From Piscicola geometra (lineage: Eukaryota > Annelida > Clitellata > Hirudinida > Piscicolidae): a stretch of DNA of 64,000 nt. The translations under genes were made by a program, and so were the position numbers. Below are positions 1 through 16,142 of the stretch, in pieces; the first letter of the stretch is position 1; every line of letters starts with the position of its first letter. The stretch lies in contig OX030964.1 in NCBI GenBank assembly GCA_943735955.1, positions 4,689,099 to 4,753,098 of the forward strand, read 5' to 3'. Under the pieces are notes generated by a model, which made no database searches, had not been told where the DNA came from, and saw only the letters and a program-made list of their open reading frames with translations.

Positions 1-67
1 ACAACATCAATAGGGTACTAAAGCAGAGGCATTTGTATTTTAGTCAACTTCAACTTCAATGCATCCT

Positions 68-4460
<4,393 letters not shown>

Positions 4461-4525
4461 TTGACTTGATTATAAATCCAAAAACTATCGTTATTGAAAA
4501 TGAAAGTCTTCACTTATTCATCTTT

Positions 4526-4561
4526 GTGTTTAAATACGCATACCAGCAGAGGGGTCAGTTC
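4526..4561 (-). promoter_or_regulatory. Cassette 1b promoter (variant element plus TATA-like)
   Basis: Minus strand GAACTGACCCCTCTGC, then a TATA-like TGCGTATTTAAACAC. Diverged version of the element shared by the seven cassettes. Confidence 0.5.
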
Positions 4562-5010
4562 AAATTTGTAAATCTTAAACATTTTTTTATATATAAACTA
4601 TGAATTATGAAATAAATATTTCAAAGCCCTATTTTAAATAAATGATAATAATAAAAGTTAGTTCATTTGCATTATGGACACGTTAAAGGAAAATTTCAAA
4701 TAACATTATTGAATTTTAAGTAAGTTTTAAATTGTGGCATTCTATGACTATGAAACTAGAAAATTAAATTTTAATTAAAAGAATATGTAAGAATCATCCG
4801 AAAAACACGATAAGGTTAAGAAACATGTTTTAACATTGTCATAGTTTGAACACATAAAGGATTTAATTTATGGAGATTTAATAATTATACACTCATTGTA
4901 TCCTGACTGCGCCTTATACATGGTGATTCACGGTATCTGAAAAACAACATCAAGAGAGTACTAAAGCGGAAGCATTTGTATTTTAGTCAACTTCAACTCC
5001 AATGCATCCT

Positions 5011-7813
5011 TCATGCGTTCATGAAGGGTTCTTGTTTGGCGACCTCATCCCTGTCGAGCACTTGGTATCTGTCTTCATCGCATGCCGAATAATCCATTCT
5101 GCCTGCATGCACTTGCTCTGCTTGCTGCAAGGGCAACATGGCGAGTTGTTGCTGGTGCTGGTAAAGAGGCATGTTGTTGTTGCAGTTGATGATGTTGCTC
5201 TTCATCTCTTTCTTGCTGAAACTTCAATGAAAAAATTTGAATATTGAGTGAATTTAAAAAAGTTAAATTGACAAATACCTTTTGAGACAAATGGCTCCCA
5301 AACACAAGATCAACAAGCAGACAACAACTCCAAAGCCACCAATGCAGACGATAATCGTGGCTGAAAGTTTAAAAAAAAGAATGTAGTTTAAGAAAAGGTA
5401 ATATGCATAATTTAAACAAACTTTGATATTTCTTGGTTAAACTTTCTTCCTTATCAAAAGAATTAATTTCTTCAAAAGAATTTTCTTTTGGAATGAACTC
5501 TGGTAAAAAATGACCAAATTATACAATTTAGGTAGTATAATGACCACCTAATGGAGCCAACCTGCTTTTCCTTTAGAATGGTTGGAACAGCTTCCAATAA
5601 CTCCACTCCACTTGCGGCTTTCGCATCTCAGATACCACTTTTCCTTGGTCGAGTAACAGCCGATCACTAAGTCGTCGTTGTTTCGCTTCATCCACATGTC
5701 TTCGTGAGGAATTATGTCCGAGCATCCGTCAGCTGAAATGTTTTAGAGTTTTGGTCAACTAAAAGACTAAAAGTTTATCATTTTATTAAATAAATCATAA
5801 TCATTTGTCCCAAAAAGTCCTATTACCTTCCACTCCGATGAGGATGCCTTGAGGACCTCGTCCTTGGGAGAAGTAAAGATTCAGACGATTCTCATTGGTC
5901 TCGAAGACTGCACTCATGGAGACGAGGTTCCTCCCATCGCTCCAGCTCTGCACCTCGAAGGCTCTGCTGCAGACAGTGGCGTTCGAGAAGGAGTCATGCC
6001 CTCCAAATGCGTAGCCCAGTTCGTCTGAGCAGGCTGCCTTCAAGGGAGCATCTTTGTCGCCTTCGGGATGATCGAGTCTCTTCATACTCAACCTTATCTT
6101 CTGTCCCTTCAGCGTTTCGATCAACAATGGCCTGTTTTTGGTGAAGCAGTCTCTCTTGGGAAACGATTCTGACTTCCCTTCGTTAGTGGAACCAGGATTC
6201 AAATAAATCGTCTTGTCGTTTGCCACTAGCCTGCAGCTTCCGTCATCCTTGAACACTTTTTGAAACCAAATTTTAGTTTTTTAAATTCAAAACAAGTTCT
6301 TTCTTCAATTTAAAATTGTTATAAGCATTATGAAAAATACTTCACTTCGAATAAAGATCATTTAAATAAATTTTAGTGTTTCACTTACTTTTGATGCAAG
6401 AATAATCAACTTCAAGATGTTTGTTCAGTCCTAGTTTACAGAAATTCTCTTGTTTGCTTTCCAAATCTGTTACTTTCATTTCGCATTGAGGCTTGAGCTT
6501 GCATTTTTCATTAACTGTCCCAAAAACATTTTTAGAGCAGCCCAAATACTTCACATCGTTTTTCTGAAGAGTGTTTTCTTCGATTTCAGCTTCAGAAATA
6601 CATCTTTTGAAAAAGAAGAAAATTTTTTAAATGTAATACTTTATTATTCTTTGAAAGTATTGAAACTCTTTTGATTATTCATATTATTATTACCTATTTA
6701 TTTATTTATTTATTTTTTATTTAAGGGGGCAATGGTTCAAATTTGAAGCCTGGTCCACTGAAACAGGGACCGTATGGTATTGCTAAGTGAGTCTTATAGG
6801 TCAAGTGAATATTCTTTGGGCATGAATACTTTCTCAAAATTGAATAAACCCGGTTAAAAAGTAATTAAAAATTTTGTAAATAGATAAAATTGTGAGAATT
6901 AACTTTTAAAAACTCACTTTCCCACTCTCATTCTCCCATATTTGGCCACATTCACCACAACCACTTCGTTGTTCAAACAACTAGCCTTAAAAGTCTCAGA
7001 ATTACAAAATTCTTCATTTCGATCTAACAAAGGCAATTTATAGTTTTTGTCTAAAATCTATTATGAAAATTTCATTTCAAACCTGAGAATTTTAGAATTA
7101 AAAACGACCCACCACTATTTCCAAGATGTAACAACGTGATAAATAAAACAAAAAATAAAAGTATTTCTTTCTTCAAAAACATTTAAGAATCTCTTCCAGT
7201 TTATTTTAAAAATTATTGAAATTTGCTTTTCGATTTCGTGCATATATATATACATATCACACACAAGGGGTCGTTTCAAGATAAAAAAACTATTTAAAAA
7301 AACTTTAAAAATGTCTATAAACAATTTTCATTAGGGGAATGTAAACCAAAACTTATTTTTACCGATATAAAAAAAATATATTTTTAATTAATTACGTGTA
7401 GGTTTAATTTTGCTGATGTTTTGAGATATTCTTTAGACGCATTTGGTGAAGATTTTATAGCAAGATGGAATTTTTATATGTATTTAAAAAATGTTCTCAA
7501 TAAATTGGTTTAACATTATATTTGTAGACCACTCACTTTCCCACTCTCATCCTCCCATACTTGGCCGCATTCACCACAACCACTTCGTTGTTCGAGCAAC
7601 TTGCCTTGAATGTCTCAGAGATACAAAACTCTTCTGTTCGTTATAACAGAAAAAATGTCTAATTTTATATTTATAAAACGCTCAAAGAAATTTTTTTTAA
7701 CATTATTTGAAACGAATTCACGAGAGCTTTCCAATTTGAAACGACTTACCACTCATTCCATGTTGTATCAAAAGAAAACCACAAAAAAAATTTATTTTAA
7801 ACATAAAATACAT
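5011..7813 (-). CDS. Lectin receptor gene 2 (SUEL-CUB-CCP-TM), two alternative first cassettes
   Basis: Tandem copy of gene 1 with the same exon lengths and phases: cassettes 7813-7537 and 7182-6918, then exons 6603-6389 (second half of the SUEL domain), 6255-5827 (CUB-like), 5732-5562 (CCP-like), 5499-5443 (acidic stalk), 5360-5279 (membrane helix) and 5215-5011 (tail, stop at 5011). It differs from gene 1 at scattered ectodomain sites, for example CSKNVFGTVNEKC in place of CFKDVFGKVNEKC, and in the few residues before KNDVKYLGC. The 64-residue tail from MKSNII to the stop is identical to the other copies. Introns are also similar, which indicates recent duplication. The gene lacks the hAT element and AAT array of gene 1. 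Probable surface lectin receptor; ligand unknown. Confidence 0.8.
6722..6866 (-). other. Conserved intronic block of gene 2; possible alternative terminal exon
   Basis: Same position as in gene 1. After GTTTCAG the phase-2 frame reads NGPGFKFEPLPP and stops, and AATAAA-type repeats follow at once. Use would give a short secreted product with only the first lectin half. An intronic regulatory element is the alternative. Confidence 0.45.
6918..7182 (-). CDS. Cassette 2a: signal-peptide exon plus first half of SUEL domain
   Basis: Exon 7182-7113 (MFLKKEILLFFVLFITLLHL, then GNS; donor GTGGGT) and exon 7023-6918 (RNEEFCNSETFKASC to YGRMRVGK; donor GTGAGT). Phase 1 then phase 2, as in the other cassettes. 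It sits nearest the gene 2 body. Confidence 0.78.
7241..7277 (-). promoter_or_regulatory. Cassette 2a promoter: conserved element plus TATA box
   Basis: Minus strand GAAACGACCCCTTGTGT followed by ATGTATATATATATG. Same order and spacing from the ATG as in cassettes 1a and 3b. Confidence 0.65.
7537..7813 (-). CDS. Cassette 2b: signal-peptide exon plus SUEL half with a damaged acceptor
   Basis: Exon 7813-7750 is two codons shorter than in the sister cassettes (MYFMFKINFFCGFLLIQHGM, then S). The SUEL exon aligns to 7642-7537, but the acceptor AG seen in the other six cassettes reads AT here (positions 7643-7644). The next AG, nine bases in, would give exon 7633-7537 and keep the frame with loss of three residues before EEFC. 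It may be a working variant or a decaying cassette. Confidence 0.6.
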
Positions 7814-7880
7814 TTGACTAGATTTAAATATCTTAACGATTATTTTCTGAAAGTTAACCCTTTCTCTTATTCATCTTCGT

Positions 7881-7914
7881 GTATAAATACAATACCAGCA
7901 AAAGGGGTCGATTC
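7881..7914 (-). promoter_or_regulatory. Cassette 2b promoter: conserved element plus TATA box
   Basis: Minus strand GAATCGACCCCTTTT followed by GTATTTATAC. It is retained although the SUEL acceptor of this cassette is damaged. Confidence 0.55.
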
Positions 7915-8252
7915 AAATTTCAGAACTATTAATGATATTATTCAATTTTTGTTAAATAAAAAAATTAAAACAGATAAAAACTGAATTCATAATTGAATTT
8001 GAAGTCATCGATTAAAAATTTTCACATTTTTATGAAACTTTTGGTGTGACACATTTGATTAAATTTTCAAATAAATCATATTTTTCGCACAATACCAAGT
8101 TTCTAAAAGGTGTATCTTTAAATATTATTTTCTTTTTGACAATGAAATAAAAGCTGCGTCTTATACATGGTGTTTTACGAAAAATACAACATCAATAGAG
8201 TACTAAAGCAGAAATATTTTCATTTTAGTCAACTTCAACTCCAATGCATCCT

Positions 8253-9922
8253 TCATGCGTTCATGAAGGGTTCTTGTTTGGCGACCTCATCCCTGTCGAG
8301 CACTTGGTATCTGTCTTCATCGCATGCCGAATAATCCATTCTGCCTGCATGCACTTGCTCTGCTTGCTGCAAGGGCAACATGGCGAGTTGTTGCTGGTGC
8401 TGGTAAAGAGGCATGTTGTTGTTGCAGTTGATGATGTTGCTCTTCATCTCTTTCTTGCTGAAACTTCAATGCAAAAAACTTGAATATTGAGTGAATTTAA
8501 AGAAGTTAAATTGACAAATACCTTTTGAGACAAATGGCTCCCAAACACAAGATCAACAAGCAGACAACAACTCCAAAGCCACCAATGCAGACGATAATCG
8601 TGGCTGAAAGTTTAAAAAAAAGAATGTAGTTTAAGAAAAGGTAATATGCATAATTTAAACAAACTTTGATACTTCTTGGTCAAACTTTCTTCCTTATCAA
8701 AATGATTTTTTTCTTCAAACGAATTTTCTTCTGGAATGAACTCTGGGGAAAAAAGAGCAAATTATACAACTAAGTAAATATAATGACCACCTAATGGAGC
8801 CAACCTGCTTTTCCTTTAGAATGGTTGGAACAGCTTCCAATAACTCCACTCCACTTGCGGCTTTCGCATCTCAGATACCACTTTTCCTTGGTCGAGTAAC
8901 AGCCGATCACTAAGTCGTCGTTGTTTCGCTTCATCCACATGTCTTCGTGAGGAATTATGTCCGAGCATCCGTCAGCTGAAATTATTTAAAGTTTTAGTCA
9001 ACTTTAAATGTTAATAAAGATAATAAATATTCACTTTATTAATTAAAAGATAGATATTTGCATCAAAAAGTCCTATTACCTTCCACTCCGATGAGGATGT
9101 CTTGAAGACCTCGTCCTTGGAAGAAGTAAAGATTCAGCCGATTCTCATTGGTCTCGAAGACTGCGCTCATGGAGACGAGGTTCCTGCCATCGCTCCAGCT
9201 CTGCACCTTGAAGGCTCTGCTGCAGACAGTGGCGTTCGAGAAGGAGTCATGCCCTCCAAATGCGTAGCCCAGTTCGTCTGAGCAGGCTGCCTTCAAGGGA
9301 GCATCTTTGTCGTCTTCGGGATGATCGAGTCTCTTCATACTCAACCTTATCTTCTGTCCCTTCAGCGTTACGATCAACAATGGCCTGTCTTTGGTGAAGC
9401 ATTCTCTCTTGGGAAACGATTCTGACTTCCCGTCGTTAGTGGAACCAGGATTCAAATAAACCACCTTGTCGTTTGCCACTAGCCTGCAGCTTCCGTCATC
9501 CTTGAACACTTTTTGAAACCAAATTTAAATTTTGGTAAATTTTAAGTTTGTTTTTTCAGATGTAATAATTTTTTAGGTATGATGTTAAATACTTCACTCG
9601 GAATCAAAAATCTGTTAAATAAAGTTAGGTTTTTTCTTACTTTTGATGCAAGAGTAGTCAACTTCAAGATGTTTGTTCAGTCCTAGTTTACAGAAATTCT
9701 CTTGTTTGTTTTCCAAATCTGTTACTTTCATTTCGCATTGACGCTTGAGCTTGCATTTTTCATTAACTTTCCCAAAAACGTCTTTAGAGCAGCCCAAATA
9801 TTTCACATTGTTTTTCTGAAGACCGAATTCTTCGATTTCAGCTTCAGAAATACATCTTTTGAAAATAATAAAATTTATTCAATTTTTATTTAATTTTGTA
9901 CAATTTACATTAATAAATATAA

Positions 9923-9953
<31 letters not shown>

Positions 9954-11714
9954 TTAAAAAAAGAAGAATTAATTATATTATCTAAGAGTAGCAAAGGGGG
10001 AAAAATCAAAGCCAGGTCCACTGAAACAGGAACCGTATATTCCCGATAAGTGAGCATTTTCATTATGCATAAAACACTCTGACCAAACTCAATAAACCTA
10101 TTTCAATAAAAATTAACTTCAGAAATGTAGTATTTCCATAATTTTTATGATAATTCAAATTCAGAATACTGACTTTCCCACTCTCATCCTCCCATACTTG
10201 GCCGCATTCACCACAACCACTTCGTTGTTCGAGCAACTAGCCTTGAATGTCTCAGAATTGCAAAATTCTTCAATTCGATCTAACAAAGGTAATTTATAGT
10301 TTTTTTTTCTCAAATCTTGCAATCAATTTGTTTCACCTAAAATTAAATCTGAGAGTTTTCCAATCAAAAAACTACCTACCACTCTTTCCAAGATGTATCA
10401 AAGTAATACACAAAACCATCAAACAAGTTATACTTTTTTTAGTAAACATTTGACAATCGTGAATTATCACTATAAATGTATTTTAAAAAGTAATACAATG
10501 AGCCTTTCGATTTCGTGTATTTATACAAGTAAAACACAAGGGGTTGTTTCAAAACGGATAACTCTTAAGAAAAATGTCTTCAAAAGTTTTTAGTAAGATG
10601 TTGTGAAACGAAACTTGTTTTTATCATTTTAAAACAACAAAATAAGAATTTTTATTTGCTAATGGTTTAATTTTTCTGATGTTTTGAGATGCTCTTTGGA
10701 CGCATTTGGTAAAGATTTGATGCCATTATAAATGAAAAATATTTTGTAGGTGTCATTTTTCGCAAGAATCACTGTTAAATTGGGTGAACATAATATTTGC
10801 AATCACTCACTTTCCCACTCTCATCCTCCCATACTTGGCCGCATTCACCACAACCACTTCGTTGTTCGAGCAACTAGCCTTGAATGTCTCAGAGATACAA
10901 AACTCTTCTATTCGATCTAACAAAATTAATTTATGGTTTTTTAAATAGAAAAATTTCTTTTTTTATAGTTCTTATAACGAAATCTGAGAGTTTCCCAATA
11001 AAATAACAACCTACCACTATTTCCAAAATGTATCAAAGTTATACACAAACCATAAAGCAAAATTAATTCATTTTTGGAAAACATTTGACAAGCGTAAATT
11101 AAAACACCTAATTTTTTTTGCAAATATTTACAATTAGCTTTCGGATTTCGTTTATATATACAAATAAAACACAAGGGGTCGTTTCAAAATAAAAAAATAT
11201 TTTGAAAAAATTGAAAAATGTCTAAAAAAATTTTTTTTTAAGTTTTAAGTATCAAAACCTATTATATCTATTTGAAAAATAAAGTCTTTTTTAATAGTTT
11301 TCGTACTTTTGTGGCTATTTTGAGATGTTTCTTCGATGAAAATTGGATCCCATGATAAATATAATGTACTTTTTAAAACTTATTTGTTCAAAAATACTAT
11401 TTCTGAATTAACTTAACATTATATATGTAGACCACTCACTTTCCCACTCTCATCCTCCCATACTTGGCCGCATTCACCACAACCACTTCGTTGTTTGAGC
11501 AACTAGCCTTGAATGTCTCAGAGAAACAAAATTCTTCTATTCGATCTAATGAAAAAAATTTATTTTCATGCCTAAATAAATTAATTTAAATGAAAATCTG
11601 TTTTTTAATCAATTAAAATATAATTCTATATAAATACGACCTACCACTCTTTACAAACTTCATTAAAACAAAACATAACCCAAAAAGTACACTTGATTTT
11701 TTTTTAGAAAACAT
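8253..11714 (-). CDS. Lectin receptor gene 3 (SUEL-CUB-CCP-TM), three alternative first cassettes
   Basis: Third tandem copy: cassettes 11714-11440, 11084-10811 and 10449-10174, then exons 9855-9641 (SUEL second half), 9508-9080 (CUB-like), 8975-8805 (CCP-like), 8742-8686 (stalk), 8603-8522 (membrane helix) and 8457-8253 (tail). Exon sizes are the same as in genes 1 and 2. The CUB exon carries its own replacements (for example the GRGLQDILIG end instead of GRGPQGILIG), so it is a distinct allele of the same receptor family. With three first cassettes it has the largest 5' repertoire. The tail is unchanged from genes 1 and 2. It lies at the 5' edge of the cluster, next to a plus-strand tetraspanin gene about 0.5 kb away, so the two are divergently arranged. 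Confidence 0.8.
9975..10110 (-). other. Conserved intronic block of gene 3; possible alternative terminal exon
   Basis: Third copy of the block. After GTTTCAG the phase-2 frame reads NGPGFDFSPFATLR and stops. The GF(D/K)F core and the closeness of the stop are kept in all three genes, while the surrounding intron is diverged. Confidence 0.42.
10174..10449 (-). CDS. Cassette 3a: signal-peptide exon plus first half of SUEL domain
   Basis: Exon 10449-10380 (MFTKKSITCLMVLCITLIHL, then GKS) and exon 10279-10174 (RIEEFCNSETFKASC to YGRMRVGK). The donor after the SUEL half is GTCAGT, while the others have GTGAGT, so it may be weaker. It is the cassette nearest the gene 3 body. Confidence 0.77.
10518..10550 (-). 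promoter_or_regulatory. Cassette 3a promoter: conserved element plus TATA box
   Basis: Minus strand GAAACAACCCCTTGTG (one change from the consensus) followed by TTGTATAAATACACG. Confidence 0.6.
10811..11084 (-). CDS. Cassette 3b: signal-peptide exon plus first half of SUEL domain
   Basis: Exon 11084-11015 (MFSKNELILLYGLCITLIHF, then GNS) and exon 10916-10811 (RIEEFCISETFKASC to YGRMRVGK). Standard lengths, phases and GTAGGT/GTGAGT donors. Confidence 0.78.
11151..11185 (-). promoter_or_regulatory. Cassette 3b promoter: conserved element plus TATA box
   Basis: Minus strand GAAACGACCCCTTGTG, then TTTGTATATATAAACG. Almost identical to the cassette 1a promoter. Confidence 0.65.
11440..11714 (-). 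CDS. Cassette 3c: signal-peptide exon plus first half of SUEL domain
   Basis: Exon 11714-11645 (MFSKKKSSVLFGLCFVLMKF, then VKS) and exon 11545-11440 (RIEEFCFSETFKASC to YGRMRVGK). It is the most distal cassette. Its signal peptide is the most divergent, and the residue after EEFC is Phe instead of Asn or Ile. Confidence 0.77.
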
Positions 11715-11780
11715 CTCAATTCAATTAAACCAGAATAATGATAAAATTCAAAATTTTTAATTTGTTTAGCTGTTTATCTT

Positions 11781-11818
11781 CGTGCATTTATACACTTGTT
11801 AGCGCAAGGGGTCGTTTC
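11781..11818 (-). promoter_or_regulatory. Cassette 3c promoter: conserved element plus TATA box
   Basis: Minus strand GAAACGACCCCTTGCG, then GTGTATAAATGCACG, about 90 bases before the ATG of the most distal cassette. Confidence 0.6.
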
Positions 11819-11819
11819 A

Positions 11820-12229
11820 AAAGGAAGTACCGTTAGGGACATTTTTTTAAACTCTGCTAAAACACACAAGAAAATCTTTATTATATAAATTCTTTTATTT
11901 AAAAATGAATAAGTCATTTATTAATATATAAACTTTATTTTTCTAATTAGATTTAACTTTTTAATATTTAAATAAATATATAAATTTTCCTCAAACGTCA
12001 TTTAAACAATTTCGAAATATTTAAAACGTCTCCGTTTTAGAAGTTTTTCAACATTGTTTACAACTTATTTTGCCACGTATAAAAAATTGATCTATCAAAA
12101 TTTCACGAAATAAAAAAAATTAGAAATATAAAAACAGATTCATTGCGAGAACCTTTTTCAAAACTTCACAACCACTTGAAACGCAATCACCCTATAGGCT
12201 ATAGGCTATAGGCTATAATCAATCCCAAC
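11820..12229. other. Intergenic, divergent promoter region
   Basis: AT-rich spacer between the lectin cluster (minus) and the tetraspanin gene (plus). A threefold GGCTATA repeat at about 12195-12217 lies just before the tetraspanin ATG. I see no gene. Confidence 0.6.
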
Positions 12230-15200
12230 ATGGTTTGTTTTCCAGTAATCAAAGAGAAAAACCGCGTGCGTATCATAAAGTTTCTTCTCTTCTACAACTC
12301 CATCTTCATCATCCTGGGATACAGCATTGGCAGAGTGGGTTATAACGTGAAGGGTCTTTCCAAGTCTCCACTGCAGATCTTCCAGACCAGATATTTCGAC
12401 GCATTCATTCTTGCCACTATGGTGTGTGCAATTTGCCTCTTTTGTGGAAGCATCTTCTCTTTCAGCATCTTCCTCATCTCTCTTTTCCACTCCCAGGTAC
12501 GCAAGGTTTCTTCAATACGATTCATGCACCACTGTATCGCCCTGTGTTTTAAGAGTGTTTTTGTTATTACTGCTTGAAAGTCTTCATGTCATTTTCCATA
12601 GCCTCAGCCTTTTTAAGTCTGAAACATAAAATTTTGACTAAAATCTGGCGAACTATTTAAAACTTTTTGTTAAAAACTTTTTTAAATTGCAAAAACGTTA
12701 TTAAAATGTAAACTAACCGATCTATTATTAAAAAAATTTGAAGCAAATTTTCAGTTATTAGCTTCACCATCTTCAGAGGAGATGGGTGTCTGAGGTGATG
12801 ATGAAGGTCCGCATCTACATGATCTTCCAAAGCTTCATCTTCATCGTCGCCATCGCCGTCATCATGCTCGACAAGTCAACCTCCACAGCTGCCATTGAAG
12901 TTCGTCATGGAGTTTATGCTTTTGTGCCCTTTATCTTTTCGAATATGCTTCTAACATTTTAAAATTATTTGTTTGTAACTTAAAAAAATTTCAAAGGATG
13001 TGCGTTTCCCATTTTAAACCATCACGCCACAACATAAATTAAAATCTAAAATTTTTCTCGCTATTTCCACAACCATCACAACAAGAACCACGACCACCAT
13101 TACAACCACAGCGTGGTTTCATGCGGTTGATGCATCTGTACAAAAAGCACCCAAAAATCAAGCACACGATAGACATGTTGCAGATTGATTACGAGTGCTG
13201 TGGCAACGATAAGTACACTGATTGGTTCTCGGTGGGTTCTTGTGGTGGTGACTCTCATTATATCACTTTATGGCTAATTAGTGTTTTTAACATTGAAAAT
13301 GATCTTGTAGGATAGAGGCCATTTGAAGTTACCAAATGTCATAAACCTAAAACCCACTTTTCCACCTTATTAATCTTTTCCATTTTTTCATAACCATTCA
13401 CAGTCAAAATCAAACTACTCACAACCACCAGATTCGATGGTCAGATGTCTCAAGGAATTCCAGCGCAGGAACCTATGAAGCAGACGATGTTCCCTTTTCG
13501 TGTTGCAGCGCCGAAGCGAAACGACCTTGCATCAACTACAACGTTCACAACAATCTCGCCCATCCCTCCTACAACTTCGAGAAGGACTTGACGCTCAACA
13601 AATTAGGATGCAAGTGAGTGGTGGGGATGAAATTTGGAGTTGAGTGCGTCAAGTATTTGGGGTTTTCGGTAGTTGTGAAGTTGTTAGCTGAAAAGATGAA
13701 AACTAAAATGTTAAATAAACAGTTAAAATAATAGACCAGAATGGTGATACATGAAAAGTATCATTAGTAACAATCAAATAAGTTTTTTTTCAACTTATAT
13801 TCCTCCACCTACCTATCTACTCACTCAAACGTCACATCAGATCATCCACTTACCCACTTACTCACCTAACCATTCACCAATCTAGAGAAGCGGTAGAATC
13901 TTATCTTCTCCACAACATCTACCTTCCTTCCATGACAGGCATTTTTGCCATCTTCGTCCTCTACATCCTTAACATCATTCTCACTTCCGTTCTCCATACA
14001 TCCATCTTGGTTGGTTAAATATTTGAAAAATTCGATTACACAAATGTTGAAATAAAAATATAATTTGTGGATCAACTACATAACACAAAATAACAGTTAC
14101 ACTAAGCTAAAACTTCACAGATAACAATAAAGATGGGTGATTCGAGAGCCGACACTTTCCTCTTCTTCTCTGAGTGTTGTTATAACAGGTTCATCAAGAA
14201 CATTCCCTTTGCAACCCCTCTTGTCTACATCAACCCCCAATCTAGCCTCAACCAGCCTCAATCCAATGTCTTCTCACAAGCCCCCACCTCTTCAAACACT
14301 GCCAATTCTCAAGGCACGGCCGCTTCTTCTCAATCACCCTTTTCTCCAATCTTTCAAGGCGCCATTGCTAACCAATCTGCATCAGTACAAACACCTCAGT
14401 TCTTCTCTCAACCTTCTCCATTTTTTTCCACCTCAAACCCTCCTCACCTTTCCAGCACCCCGAACAATCCCAACACTCCGAATGCCACTCAAAGCAACCC
14501 ACCTATCACACCCGCTTCTAATATCCTCAACACCGCTTTTTTCTTTGACACTTCAACCAACTCTATCGTCCGCCTCACGCCCCTCACCCCCCTCTCTTCC
14601 ACCCAGCCTGATCCCCCTTCCAATGTGAACGCTTCATTCCCTCCCCTTTCACCAACAACCAATAATGCTTCTGTCCCGCCTAACAACGCTACCAATCCAT
14701 CTTATAACTTCAACACACCCAACAACATCAGCAACCCTTCCAACAACACTTCAACTCCGGCCAACAACAACTTTAAAACTCCCAACATGTTTAATTTTTC
14801 TCCTCTTTCTCCTCTCACTGATCTTTCTAATCTCACTAACGTACAACATTTCACTAATACTCCCAACAACCCATCCAACAACACATTCAACAACCCACCT
14901 AACAATTCAACCAACAACCAGCCAACTAACCCATCCACCAACACACCCAACAATTCAACCAACAACCAACCCACTAACCCACCCAACAACACACCCAACA
15001 ACTTTTCCAACATTAACCCTTCCTTCCCACCAACTTCTCAATCCACTCCTTTTCCCGCCTTCCCCAATCGACCACTGCCCCTCATTCCAACACACCCTCT
15101 CCAAATTGCCCTAGCTAACCAAAAAGATGCCGCTAATGCCAACACTAACACCAACAGAGGTGATGATGATGATTATGATGATCATAACCACGATGATACT

Positions 15201-16142
15201 TATGATGATGATGATATATATCGCTATAAAATGAAGCTTTTCATGAATAAGAATTACGGAAACTCGTGTGGAAACGACGTCAGAGATCATAAAAAGTACG
15301 ATAGGGACGATGGAGACGAATGTTTTATGGATGATTATGAAAGAAGTAATGAAACGACTATAGCCGATGATTATGATGAGGAAGATGAAGATGATGATTA
15401 TGATGACAGTAACTTCAATAACAACTGTGTTGATGGAAAAAAATTGGAGGATGGAAAAAAATTGAAAAGTAAAAAAAATAATTGTGGTTTGGGAGTCGTA
15501 AATGTTGGAGGTGGAGAGAAGACGGAGGTTGAAGAAGAAAAAAACAAAAAAGTATCCAAGTCAAACAAATTTTTAGAAATTTTTCACAGAATTCGACAAA
15601 GGTTTGGTTTTGGCAACAGCAGCAACAACAGCGGAAAAGTGTTAGAAGACGAAACGGAAAAGAAGCGCAGAAGTCAGAAAAAAGCAAAAGAACTTGGAAA
15701 AGTTAATTTGGGTTTTAAAGATGGCGAAAATCAAGAGACGGCTGAAATGGGCGAGGATTATCAAAAAAGCAAAAAACAAAATAAAGAAGTGGTAGTATTC
15801 AGTAGTAGTGCTGGTAGTAGTTGTAGCAGAGTTGAAATTAGTAGTGTTTGTAGTGGCAGTGATAACAGTAGTAGTAGAAGTAGTCATAGTAGTAGTAATA
15901 ATAGTAGTAGTAGTATTAGTTGTAGTAATAGTAGTAGTGATGGTGGTGATAGTAGTGTTAGTTGCAGCAGCAACGAGACAGAAAACACCAAATGTTTTGA
16001 AGAAGATGCTACAGCAGACACTTCCTTGGTTAAAAGTGAACTGACAGGAAAAGAAAGAGATGAGTTAATGAATCTGCAGATTATAAAAGTTGATAAATTG
16101 TTCGAAAAGAAAGTTACTAAGCCCACAGTCAAGTCGAACTAG
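12230..16142 (+). CDS. Peripherin/ROM1-like tetraspanin with a long low-complexity C-terminal tail
   Basis: Exons 12230-12496, 12777-12899, 13112-13231, 13432-13613 and 13886-14009, probably joined to 14121-16142; all phases fit. Two membrane helices lie in exon 1 and one in exon 2 (FQSFIFIVAIAVIMLD). The large extracellular loop carries ECCGNDKYTDWFS and then VPFSCCSAEAKRPCINY, the Cys pattern of peripherin-2/ROM1 (CCG, PFSCC, C). The fourth helix is in exon 5. Family members shape curved membrane rims in photoreceptors; the role here is not known. The last exon adds about 670 residues: Asn/Pro/Thr-rich, then Asp-rich (15160-15420), then Lys-rich and Ser-rich. If the donor at 14010 is not used, the protein stops at 14016-14018 after about 274 residues, so the tail assignment is less certain than the tetraspanin core. 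Confidence 0.75.
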
